A DNA stretch of 13,657 nucleotides from Pigoraptor vietnamica (taxonomy: Eukaryota > Opisthokonta > Filasterea): the NCBI GenBank assembly GCA_943704525.1, contig CALSCQ010001884.1:1-13657 (forward strand). Reading direction: 5' to 3'. Below, in pieces: positions 1-9,438 of this stretch (position 1 is its first letter; each line of letters begins with the position of its first letter). The translations under genes were made by a program, and so were the position numbers. The notes beneath the pieces are model-generated. The model ran no database searches. It was not told the DNA's origin and was given only the letters and a program-made list of their open reading frames with translations.

Positions 1-131
1 ACACGCGCACGCACACACACACACACACACACACGCACGCACACACACACACACACACACGCACGCACACACACACACACACGCACACACACACACACAC
101 ACGCACACACGCACACACACACGCACGCACG

Positions 132-177
<46 letters not shown>
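1..177. repeat. (CA)n microsatellite with CG interruptions, in a fimbrin intron
   Basis: A nearly pure CA tract is interrupted by ACGC units. It begins 15 bases beyond the donor of the last visible fimbrin exon and runs off the left edge. On the fimbrin sense strand it reads as TG repeats, so the pre-mRNA carries a long UG tract just after the splice donor. Confidence 0.95.
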
Positions 178-180
<3 letters not shown>

Positions 181-192
181 GCATGTTCTTAC

Positions 193-1708
193 CTTGATGT
201 CGGCAGAGAAGTTTGTGACGCGCTTTGCAACCCCCGCCTTCTTGAGGTGGTGGTTGATCCATCGCAACAAAATCTGCTCCGGGGACATCTGCGACAGGGG
301 ACGAGAATCAGGCCAGACGCAATGGCCCAGGTGTCGTAACTGCACCGCATCACTCTAGCACTCCCTATCCACTCAAGGAACTAAGCAGACAGCCATGCAC
401 GTGTAGGACGCTAATGCGTGCATGACACGCGAGAAGACACAGGTCGCTTCGTCAACTGCGCACCTGCAACAGCGTCTCGAGGTCCTCGTTTTCTTCGACG
501 AGGCGCACGAGCTCGGGGTGCTTCGCGAGGGAGATCTTCCCCATCAGCTTCGCCTGCACAACCACAGGAAACGTCTTAGACTTTTCTCGCGCAGTACAGC
601 CCAAAGAACAGTGCAGGTGTGCGCGTGTGCGTGTGCGTGTACGTGTGTGTGTGAATACGAGTTCCAATGTGCACACGTCAGAGTTCGGAGGGTACGCGCA
701 CTCCGCCCACCTTAATAATCTGCCACACGAGGCCCAACACGAGGTACTCCTGCAAAAGGGCGCAGAAAACGGGAGCGCAATTAAACAGTTGAACTTTAAG
801 CGCCCAACATACGCTAGCGTCTTCTCTGTCGCATAACAGCCACTAGCTCACACACACGTCAAGCAAGTGCAAGGACGCACGCATGTCGTCGCCCGTCCAC
901 GCACCTTGCCCTCCATGAGGTCGGTGCAGTCAATGTTGATGACATGGCAGCCGATGCTCTTCGCGCCGGCGATGGCGAGGTTGTGGTTCTCGACGGCCTG
1001 GTGCGGGTTCTTGATGTTTACGGTTATCTTGGACGCGGGAATCGTCTCCTTGCGCGCCTTGTTCACGAGTTTGCTGGGGGACAGAGGTGCGAGGGACGAA
1101 GTGTGAGCGCGGATCGCAAGAGAGAGAGACGCAGGACGATAAAGCTTAGACAACGCGCCATGATGGCACTCTGGATGCCGCGGCTTAGACACAACGCCAT
1201 CAAGCTTCGTCGAGCGGAAATGCGTGCGTGAGAATACTTCCAAGCGGACGCCAATTCATAGACGCACATTCCGCTCTAATAGCACACGCAACAGAAATGT
1301 CGGATCAGCTTAAATCATAGACGTGTGTCCATCGACTCCACTGACGCAATAGAGAGAGAACCGTTAACGCACGAGCCGATCACTGGCCATTGCGGATAAT
1401 TACCAGAGAAGCACGCCGTCCTTGACTGCCTCGAAGAGCTTTTGCGCGGGCTCGATCGGGAGCATCTTCTTGACGTCTTCATCGTCGCCCAGATTGTCCG
1501 CAATGTGGTCGACATAAGCCCTCACCTGCGGGGAAGCGGTTACAGCGCTTAGCGAGCGAGTTACACGCGTCGTCGAAGCGCAAGAAAAACAACAACCAAC
1601 AAGCGCATTCCCGTCCAGATGCAATAGAGGCACAACAAAACGGCATGCAATTGAGAGGCGCACCTCCGTGTCGGTGAATGTGTGCTTTGAAGCGTGGTCG
1701 TCGGCCAT
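193..1708 (-). CDS. Fimbrin/plastin (actin-bundling protein), 5' part, runs off left edge
   Basis: Fimbrin cross-links actin filaments through tandem calponin-homology (CH) domains. Six minus-strand exons join in frame: 1708-1664, 1525-1404, 1073-905, 749-711, 553-464 and 288-193, giving 187 residues. The last donor (GT at 192-191) leads into a TG-repeat intron that leaves the window. ATG 1708 is the first ATG in frame. Residues about 16-115 form a CH domain with typical fimbrin landmarks: [36 protein letters not shown] and [11 protein letters not shown]. The Cys of GVLLC is split by the second intron. After a linker ([19 protein letters not shown]), [17 protein letters not shown] opens the second CH domain. 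Only about 15 residues precede the CH region, so the N-terminal EF-hand pair of animal and Dictyostelium fimbrins is absent, unless an unseen upstream exon carries it. The usual fimbrin DERAIN segment is replaced by a divergent stretch. The gene diverges from the IQ-motif gene. Family assignment is firm; later CH domains lie outside the window. Confidence 0.93.
616..654. repeat. TG/CG-rich simple repeat in a fimbrin intron
   Basis: A GTGTGCGTGT-type tract lies inside the intron at 554-710. On the fimbrin sense strand it reads as CA/CG, the opposite orientation to the 1-177 tract. Confidence 0.8.
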
Positions 1709-2459
1709 CTTCGCTTCCGGCGCGTGCACGACACGCACACACACAGAGAGTCGTGCTCTGCAAATCGCCCTTCGAAGCACTTCGCTCGTACAGCTATTTG
1801 GCGTGGCCCTCTAGCAGGCACACACACGCGCGCACACACACCGAACCTATCTCGCACGGCACGCTCAAACAGTGAGTGGTCCGATTTTGCAGTGTATTTC
1901 TTTTCGGTCGTGGGAACTTTTTTTTGGAAGTCACAACACAGGTATCTAAATTTAGAAAACGAATTCCTTTATTAGTTTATAAAATGTCTGGACACTGACT
2001 GTGGAAGCTGAAAATGTGTTCTGTGCGATTGTTTATGTACATATTTGGCACATTCAGGAGTAGAAAAATTTATTTATGTAGTTTTCATTCATATATGTAC
2101 CTTTTTTGGCTATTCCCACCTTAATCCTGATTTAGAAGGTTGCGCTGTTGTCAAGGAGTTGAACCCCCTCCTAAAATGACTTACGTTGGATACGTAGTAG
2201 ATTTAATTCCAATCCATCGCCGGTACTATCAGTCCCAATAGTATATTAGTTGAAATTCTCTATTATCGTGGACCCGTCATCTCTTTTTCTGCACTTTGTG
2301 GCGGCAAAGAACACATCGCACGCACACACACTTCGAGTTGAGTGACCTTGCGATTCCCTTTGTCCAGCAAATGTGCTGAAGTCTGTGAGAGGACGAAGGG
2401 CGCAGCATAGAAAGAGATCGTTGGGGAAGGGGCGGCGTGCACGGCCGCACGTGCGTTGG
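1709..2459. promoter_or_regulatory. Divergent promoter region between fimbrin and the IQ-motif gene
   Basis: This 751-base stretch separates two divergently oriented start codons and contains no convincing ORF. Roughly 1890-2260 is markedly AT-rich against GC-rich surroundings. It includes TATAAAA at 1978-1984, but that lies about 480 bases from the plus-strand ATG and faces away from fimbrin, so its use is uncertain. A CA-rich tract lies at 1821-1840. A short inverted repeat of ACTAT/ATAGT type surrounds about 2225-2243. No transcription start can be fixed. Confidence 0.5.
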
Positions 2460-5400
2460 ATGGCGGAAACCGCGGCGCTTTCCGTCGTCCCTTCAGAGAG
2501 GGAGCGCCAGAATGCCGACTTTCAGCGTCGCCTCGCGGAGAAGCGTGCGCAGCGCGAAGTGAAGAAGCGCGAGAAGACGCCGGAGGAAGAGGGGGAGGAC
2601 GACGAAGAGGACGAAGGGAGCGGTGAAGAAGAGAGCGGCGAAGAGAGCGGCGAAGAGAGCGACGGCAAGAGCGAGAGCGAGGGTGAGGATGACGACGCCG
2701 CCGAGAGCGATGGGAGTGACGATGGAGAAGAGGAGGAGGAGGACGAGGAGGAAGAGGGGGATTCGGGCGAGAGCGACGATGAAAAGCCCAACGCAGCGAA
2801 GGCCGCCACGCCGCCACCCGCCGTGACAAAGACTGCGAAGGAGGAGAGCGAAGAAGAAGACGACGACGACGAATCGGAAGAGGAAGGGGACGAGAAGGAA
2901 GCGGCTCGTGGCGAGGCACCGAAGGCGGCAGCTGACAGCGACGACGGCGACAGCGAAGTAGAGGAGGAGGAGGACAAGGGTCGCGCGGCACCCGTTCGCC
3001 ACTCACCGCCCGTGCGCAATTCGCCGCCACTGCCGGCGGTTGCGGCGGCCATGCGGCGGTCACCCACGATGCGTCACTCGCCCACCGTGCGACACTCCCC
3101 CGTGCGACACACGCCCGTGCGCAATTCGCCGCCCGCGCATCCCGCGGCCGCTGCGAAAGACTCTGACGACGACGCGTCCGAAGATGACGGCGATGACGAG
3201 GAGATGTACAAGGTTAGCGCTCTTCCCGTCGACGATTCCCCGCGGCGGCAGCAGTCGGTGCACCAGCCGCAGTCCCCGGCGGCGCAGCGCGCGAGCTCAC
3301 AACACCATGGATCGCACGATGGCCACCACGCGCGCTTTTCCGTGGCCGTTATGGAGGACGGGAAGAAGACGCCGCTGCACGACGGGCCCAGGCACTCTAT
3401 TGCGCGTCCCCCGACGCCCTTCCACGTGCAGCAGCAGAGGCACCACGCGGCCGTGAAGATCCAGAGCTTTTACAGGGGTTATGCCGCGCGAAAGTCGTAC
3501 AAGGAGCAGAAGGCGGCGGCGACGAAGGTCCAGCGCGCATTCCGCGGCCACAACCAGCGGCGAAAGTCGCAGGCGGCGCTGGACGCTGCCATTGCTGGCG
3601 TGAACAGCGGCGCGGGTGATGAATCGGACGCTCCCGAGGAGGACGCGGACGTGGTGCTCGAGCCGACCGCGGAATCGGACGCGGTGACCGGGCGTGTTAT
3701 CCAGACCATGTCACTCATCGCAGAGTATGCGCCGGGGTCGCTGTCGGAGATACAGCTCGAGCGAACGGCATCCATGCGGCGCAGCTTTGTGGAGAGGAGC
3801 GTGTCGCGCGAGAACGGCCGAACATCGTCGCAGGTGGGCCGGCGCTGTGTGTGCATTAGTGTTGGCGGTGTGCGAATGACATTTTTGCCGTCCGTGTTCA
3901 CGCTCTGTTGTTTCCTTCCAAGTTCTCGACTGTCGCCTCACTAGCTGGAGTGCTGGCGCAGGCCATCGCGACACCGCAGCCGACGAGGGTCGACCACCTC
4001 AACTCTACAGCACCCGTGGGAGCAGCCCATGTGGATGACGGGGTGAGTGAGAGTGAAGCGGGTGATATCGGTCGATGGTGCTCGTACTGCGCGGGCCACT
4101 TTTTGTTGTGATCCTCTTATTTATTTGGGGTGTCCTCAACTCTGCCGCCTATTTAATGCAGCCGCAGCCGTCGAACGCCACATTCCCCGGAGGTCGGCAA
4201 GAAAAGAAACAGCACCTGGTGAGTATTGTGCCAAGTGTGTGCACGTGCGCCCGTGTAACCAGTGCGACTCCCTGTGTCTGTGTACACTTGCCTCGCGCAT
4301 GATCTGCGTGCGAGTGCGCTGTCTCATAACCCTTCCTTGCGCAGTCCATCAAGCCTCTCATCCCACGCACGTTCCTCGGCCCCCGCCGCACTCTTCCTCG
4401 CGGCGAAGTGGCACGGAAGCCCACAAACTACCTCGAAATGTACCTCTCGCGCGCCCCCAAGCACTCGCTGCCAGTCCCGAACGTCCTTCGACCGGGCAGC
4501 TCCGAGACGATCGCCGAGTGGGACATCAAGCCCACGCGCTTTTCCGCGCCGGTTCCCGCACACGCGATCATCAGGATGCACCACGCCCCCAACCGACCGC
4601 CGCACGACGGGGGCGACATGCAGGGAATGCAGACGCTGCCCGCGCAGCCACCGGGCCCGTTCGACGGCGCCCCGCGGCAATTTCTCGACGAGTCGCTCGA
4701 CCATACTGGCGACGGCGACGACGACTTCATGCTGCACGAACCCGCGCCCCTCGAGCCTCCCCCACCGCCGGCACCTGTCGTGGAGGCATCCCCAAAGAGG
4801 TCCGTGAACGCGCCTGCCGGGCGAGGGGCACCCGCACGCCCCCCGGCGAAGGCGCAACAAGCCGCAGCGCCAAAGGCCGCGCCGAACCCTCCCAAGCCGC
4901 CGCAGGGAAACGCGCGACCGCCGCAGCCAGCGAACAGGACGGTCACTCACGCGGCCGAAGGTGACCGGGCTGCGGCGGCACACGGGCCGGCCCGCGGACA
5001 CCCTCCGGGGCCTCAGGGCGGGCAGGGACGACCCCACGCCAACAGCATCGCGCAGCCGCCGCCGCATGGTCGCGGAGCGCAACCGCATCCACCTGCGGAT
5101 CCGAAGGGCTCGCGACCAAATCCCGGTGGGCCGTCGCACGGGCGGGGTGCAGGGCCTGCCCCCGTAGCCTCCAAGGGAGGCGCCGCTGGGAAGCAGCCGC
5201 TGGCTGGGAAAAGCAATGCGCCAGCAGGACGCGGCACGATGGTGGCGCAGGGCGTCGCTGCAAAGCCCGGCGCGCGCGGACAGGCGGGTCAGTCGCGGGA
5301 TCACCACGCACAGCACGCACCTGCGCCCGAGTACGACGAGGAATGGGAGCCGGACCCTGAACGCGCCCCCTACCAGCGACGTGCGACAGGCGCGCATCCC

Positions 5401-6494
5401 GCCGCCCCGTCAAAGAGTATGGCGCCGGGCAAATCGATGGCGCAGCCGGCGAAGTCTCTTGTGAACCCGTCCAAGTCGATGGTCCAGCCCAAGCCGGGTG
5501 CGGCCGGGTGAGTAAGCTGTGCTATGTTATTGTTGTATCCCAATGCCACTCTGTGTGAATGCATCTCGTTGTGCACTTAAGAGTCAGCGCCAATCCCCTT
5601 CCATTCTAATCATTACCCTCCGGTGCCTCCTACTTTTTAGTGCCCGCAATGCCAAGGCGCCGCCGAACAAGAAGGGCTCGAACCGGCCCAATCTCAGCTC
5701 GTCCGAGTCTGACAACATGGAGGGCGGAAACACCATCCAGATTGGAGGGCGCACGCGGCGAACTCTGCGGTTCATCAACGCGAACCCCAGCAACAAGGCG
5801 ACTGCCGAGCGCGCGGCGAACAAGCGCCCCATCCCCCCACCGCGGCGACAGCAGCAGACAAAGAAGCATGGCGTGGCCGCCATTCCGAAGCCGAAACCAA
5901 AGACCATTCCTCAGATCGCTGCTGACGCAGCCGTTGACGAAAGCTATTACGGCTATGATGCATCGGTGGGTGTGCCATTGTCGCATTAAGGTTCATTGTT
6001 TTTGAATTGTCGCGTGCTCTTCAGTCGAATTGCCGCTGCACGTGCCCTGTCGCCACCCCATCGCACAAACGCGACTCGCTATACGCGCGTGACATGGCTT
6101 CTCTGACTTTGGGGCGGATACGTTTGCATGATCCCATTGTACCATTTGAGCGCTCCGGTTGTGTCTATTGTCAAATGGTGCGCTGTCGCCGACGCCCTGT
6201 CGTCAGACACTGTTCGGCATCGGGGGCGCTGTTTGTTCTCTGCGCAAATTATGACGTCATCTGGGAATTTTTTTAATTTTCCCGCGTTCTTTCCATATCC
6301 AAATGTCCCCCGGGTGACGTGTTTTTATTGTTACATTTGTACGCAAATCGGCCTCTCTTCCTTCGCTACTCTGACGTTGTTCCTCCCGATATTTCGACCC
6401 TCAGATCGAAGACTCGTCCTTCAACACTTCGGGCGGTTTCCACAAGCCGCAGAACCAACAACATCGCCGGGCACCGGCACAGCAACGCCGGTGA
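2460..6494 (+). CDS. Large disordered IQ-motif protein of unknown function
   Basis: I do not recognise this family. Six exons join in frame: 2460-3833, 3923-4042, 4162-4218, 4345-5507, 5641-5965 and 6405-6494, about 1042 residues. ATG 2460 is the first ATG in its frame. Residues about 40-175 are a nearly continuous Glu/Asp/Ser block. Residues 178-225 hold seven R-x-S/T-P units (RHSP, RNSP, RRSP, RHTP), plausible proline-directed kinase sites. Residues 330-370 contain two adjacent IQ motifs (KIQSFYRGYAARK, KVQRAFRGHNQRRK), which in known proteins bind calmodulin or myosin light chains. The fourth exon (from residue 518) has an ordered-looking start (KPTNYLEMYLSR), then a Pro/Ala/Gly/His-rich region, and near residues 873-900 four KSM/KSL units. 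The tail is basic. The last exon is the weakest call: without the splice at 5966 the protein would end at 5989 after seven extra residues. Most of the chain is predicted disordered; a scaffold role is inference. Confidence 0.78.
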
Positions 6495-7370
6495 AAATAG
6501 CCCGACCAAAACTCGCAGTCGTTCGCGTTATTCTCCCTTTTGGCGTCTATTGAATTTAATGCGTGCGTCTGTCGTCCCATCAAATGTACGAATATCGAAC
6601 ACCCCAATCTCCAGCCATATTTATGCTACAAATGTATTGCTGTTACGCAGATTGTCTTGCATATTGCTGCTGACGCGACAAGGACCTAACAACGCATGTG
6701 TCGCACGAAACGGCATTATCTTTACGCACGTGTTGTCGTGTTATCAATGGAGCGAACGACAAGCTTGCAGATCGGCGCGTGCGGAAGCAATGACACATCA
6801 CGGCCGGGGAGGGAAGTGTGAAACGGAAGCGGAGCGAACGAAGTCAGGAACGAAACGGCAACGGAACGAAGGCACGCGAGCACAGAGAGAACGGGCACAA
6901 AAAGCGAGGCACGCGGGGCTACCCACATTGTGCGTCGTTCCCGAAGAATCGCGGTCAGTAGTAGTGGCACAGTCAGCCGAAGTGGAGCGACCGCCATTCT
7001 CCATTCACAAAAGTGGAGGGTGACTCAACAATTGAGTAAAAGGGCCGAAATTTGCCCGATTCCCAAGATGTGGTTTTGCGGAGTGACATGGCGCACGCGC
7101 AGGTGCCTGTCATCACGTCGGGTGTTAAAACTGTAGGTAACACGGAATGCTGTTTCCACACTTGTGACGAATCGCGCTGTTCCGCCGCTTTAACAATGTC
7201 CATATTAGGAAGGCGGAAAATGTGCGCACATCGGAAATCGAGATCAGAGAAACCGCGCGCGGGAAAAGATTTGCACACAAACACCTTGGGAAGCATTAAA
7301 AAAGAGTGCGCATGTGCGCATGTGTGTGCACAGTTGGGTTTATCCCATTTCTTTCAAAACCCCATTCAAT

Positions 7371-7418
7371 ATATTATCTACTTAGCGGGAGGAAGAGCAC
7401 TTATTATCTACTTTATCG
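7371..7418. repeat. Pair of 18-base direct repeats spaced by 30 bases
   Basis: ATTATCTACTTAGCGGGA at 7371-7388 recurs at 7401-7418 with a small change (ATTATCTACTTTATCGGG). The pair sits about 600 bases upstream of the cyclin start. It could be a duplicated protein-binding site or a chance local duplication. Confidence 0.7.
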
Positions 7419-7977
7419 GGAAGGAATGATTTACCGAACTCGTCATATATGTGAAAAAGACCATGTGAAAAAAAGTGCCCTGCGTTGTGATAAACCACAT
7501 TTTTTTCGCACTACTACTGACCCACCCAAAAGGTGCTCGGCCGACACATTGGAAAAACGGGGAAAAACCGCACACAAAAATCGACGAATTTGCCCAATGC
7601 CCACAATGGGGGACAAACCGTCTATTTATGGCACAGTCGCACGACTGCTGTAACGAGCTTCCGTTCCGCCAATACCATGCCCCATATCCGGTTTTGCGAT
7701 CCATTCAAAGGGCTGTGCTCCACTTTGTGTCGTCGATTAGCGAAACTCCGCCCAGTGTGTGTGCGCGCACGAAGTGTGGTGCGTGCGTAGCCCGCTTTAT
7801 GCGGCCCGTTGTTCGCTCACCCACGTTTCGCGTTTGTGGGACTTGCATACCTCATTCGCTACCGAAGCTTTTTCTGTCGCGTGAACCGTGGGCTACACCG
7901 CCACACGTACGGACCGCACACAATTTGTGCGACGCGCTCTTATTATAATATTGCCACGCATTGCGCTATCGTCAGCG

Positions 7978-7987
7978 TTTATAAGAG
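7978..7987 (+). promoter_or_regulatory. Candidate TATA box of the cyclin gene
   Basis: TTTATAAGAG lies 37 bases before the first ATG of the cyclin gene, and a TAA closes that frame just upstream of the ATG. If it is used, transcription would start about 30 bases on, leaving a 5' leader of only some 10-15 bases, which is common in compact protist genomes. A second AT-rich match (ATTATAATATTG) lies about 40 bases further upstream. Confidence 0.4.
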
Positions 7988-8021
7988 CGGGTGTGGCCCC
8001 GCCAAGCCGAATCTCTAAAGG

Positions 8022-8867
8022 ATGTGCCAGGGTGTGTTGCCAACCATGCCGGCCAAAATGGACCGCTACAGCGACTGCGACTCGGGCTATGTCGAAGGCG
8101 ACGAATACACCGTCGTCGACTGCACGGGCCGGTGCAGGGAGCAAGTGGAGTATTTGGGCATCCCAGATCCGCTTATCGGTGAGTGGAGCAGTCCATAGTC
8201 CCTGCGTATGTCTTGTGTTTTGCCGGGCTTTTACTGACATGTTGGCCGTGACCGTGCAGATTTCGCCGACTGCGCCATTCAGAATACTTTCCACAAGACA
8301 TATACGCCGGCCTTCAAGCCGTTTATGGTGGAGCTGATCCGGCGCGTTCGCTGCACGCCGACGGCGCTGATAATGGCCCTCATTTATCTGGAGCGGCTAT
8401 CGACGGCTATCGGACCAACGAAGGCGGACAATTGCGCCAACCGCCTGTTCCTGACGGCCATTATCCTGGCCGTTAAGTATGTGAGCGACGACGTGTATAA
8501 GAACCGCGACTTTGCGCACATGACCGGCGTCGAGATTTCGAAAATCAACGCCATGGAGCGCGAGTTTCTCCGCTTTGTGGACTATCGTCTGTACGTGTCG
8601 GACGACGAATATGCCGCGTTTCTCTCTTACATTGACGCCTGCCTGTTCCCCGCCGGGGCCGAGCCGGCCGAGATGCCCAGCAAGACATCTCTTCACAAGT
8701 TTGCCCCGATGATTCCGGCATATTATCTGCCGACGCCGAAGCCTTCGTATGGTGCCGTTAACCGTGCCTCGTATGGCAGTGGCGTGCAACAGCAGGTCTA
8801 TTTCGTGCAGCCAGCCGTGTATGCGCCGGCACCGCATATGGACTTTAACGCGTATATCGTCTATTAA
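8022..8867 (+). CDS. PHO80/Pcl-type cyclin
   Basis: Cyclins of this type activate a partner cyclin-dependent kinase (Pho85 or CDK5 class). Two exons, 8022-8178 and 8260-8867, encode 254 residues; the 81-base intron has GTGAGT and GTGCAG ends and splits a codon. An in-frame TAA at 8016-8018 rules out an upstream start. ATGs at 8046 and 8058 are alternatives, and 8058 has the better context (AAAATGG). Residues about 55-155 are a compact cyclin box: PFMVELIRRVRCTPTALIMA, LIYLERL, NRLFLTAIILAVKYVSDD, then FAHMTGVEISKINAMEREFL and VDYRLYVSDDEY. The single short box, the CTPTALIMALIYLERL helix and the DD-x-Y-KN-x-x-FA segment fit the PHO80-like group better than the A, B or D cyclins. The C-terminal 75 residues are rich in Tyr, Pro and Ala and look disordered. 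The N-terminal 50 residues are acidic and show no recognised motif. The partner kinase cannot be told from this window. Confidence 0.88.
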
Positions 8868-9438
8868 TTTTATTGCGGGCTATTGTGGATAATTGCCCCC
8901 TATCGTTTGCGTAACGCAATGACTTCCTCTATAAAATGATGAAAAGACGTTTGAGTTGCATAGTGCAATGCCACCTCGCACTGCTTATGTATTGGAAAGG
9001 CCGAGAAGGAAAAATCACGGCGTTGATTGGTTGGAATTATTTTTTACGATTAACTAAAGTTCGGACAAACAATCATCCGATCGGAAAATATTCAGTCCAC
9101 ATCCGGGGTGTCTTACGCAACTTCGAGCGTCACGTGCAAGCGGGCCGTGGGGCTTTGGTGCTCGACACACGGTCGTTCAAAGTACTGTCGCACACGCCAG
9201 GGAGCACACTTCTCGCACATCGCTATTGCTGTAGGCGCCGACGCATTTTCTTTTCGGGTTGTGTCGCTGCTGCGCCTTCGCTTTGTTTGTGCGCATCGCT
9301 TAGATCGCGCAGTGCGTGGGCGAACAGCCAACCCCTCCATCCACGTGGGGTCAAGCTGCACGTGTTGCACCAGCAAGAAGAGTCTTCAATAGTTGCCGCG
9401 CCACTCTGTGAGGGAGTGCGTGGAGGCATTGCGCAGCG
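8868..9438. other. Intergenic region between the cyclin and BCKDHB
   Basis: These 571 bases carry the cyclin 3' flank and the BCKDHB promoter. TATAAAA at 8930-8936 is about 500 bases from the BCKDHB start, so it is an unlikely core promoter for it. CACGTG occurs at 9131, 9342 and 9359, but this hexamer is frequent throughout the window. No TATA-like sequence lies close to the BCKDHB ATG. The ORFs here show no protein-family features. Confidence 0.5.

Larger units (their letters stand above)
6495..8021. other. Gene-free stretch upstream of the cyclin gene
   Basis: These 1527 bases have no ORF with recognisable protein features. It holds the 3' region of the IQ-motif gene and the upstream region of the cyclin. 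Visible structure: a purine-rich tract at about 6805-6905 with repeated GGAACGAA-like units, a pair of 18-base direct repeats at 7371 and 7401, a tandem ATGTGAAAAA pair at about 7449-7475, an inverted repeat CAGTCG-CA-CGACTG at 7634-7647, and a TATA-like box at 7980. No RNA gene was recognised. Confidence 0.5.

Noticed and set aside
2263-3067. Long minus-strand ORFs opposite the acidic block (Arg-rich and Ser-rich proteins)
   Set aside because: They are complements of a GAG/GAC codon-rich exon. Their composition is explained by the acidic coding strand, and no domain or splice context supports them.
4047-5413. Several long Arg/Pro/Ala-rich ORFs on both strands over the fourth exon of the IQ gene
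   Set aside because: They are shadows in GC-rich coding DNA. The chosen frame alone joins through good splice sites to the exons on both sides.
6025-6276. Extra 83-codon exon of the IQ gene with Cys-rich content
   Set aside because: It is in frame with a possible acceptor, but its composition is unlike the rest of the gene and the region is AT-richer. The acceptor at 6404 gives a tail more like the gene.
6319-7023. 234-codon ORF downstream of the IQ gene
   Set aside because: Its beginning lies in the last intron of the IQ gene and it crosses that gene's last exon in another frame. The rest translates the purine-rich tract, with no recognisable domain.
8930-8936. TATAAAA as the BCKDHB TATA box
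   Set aside because: It is about 500 bases from the start codon and no 5' intron is evident. It may as well be a chance match in the cyclin 3' flank.
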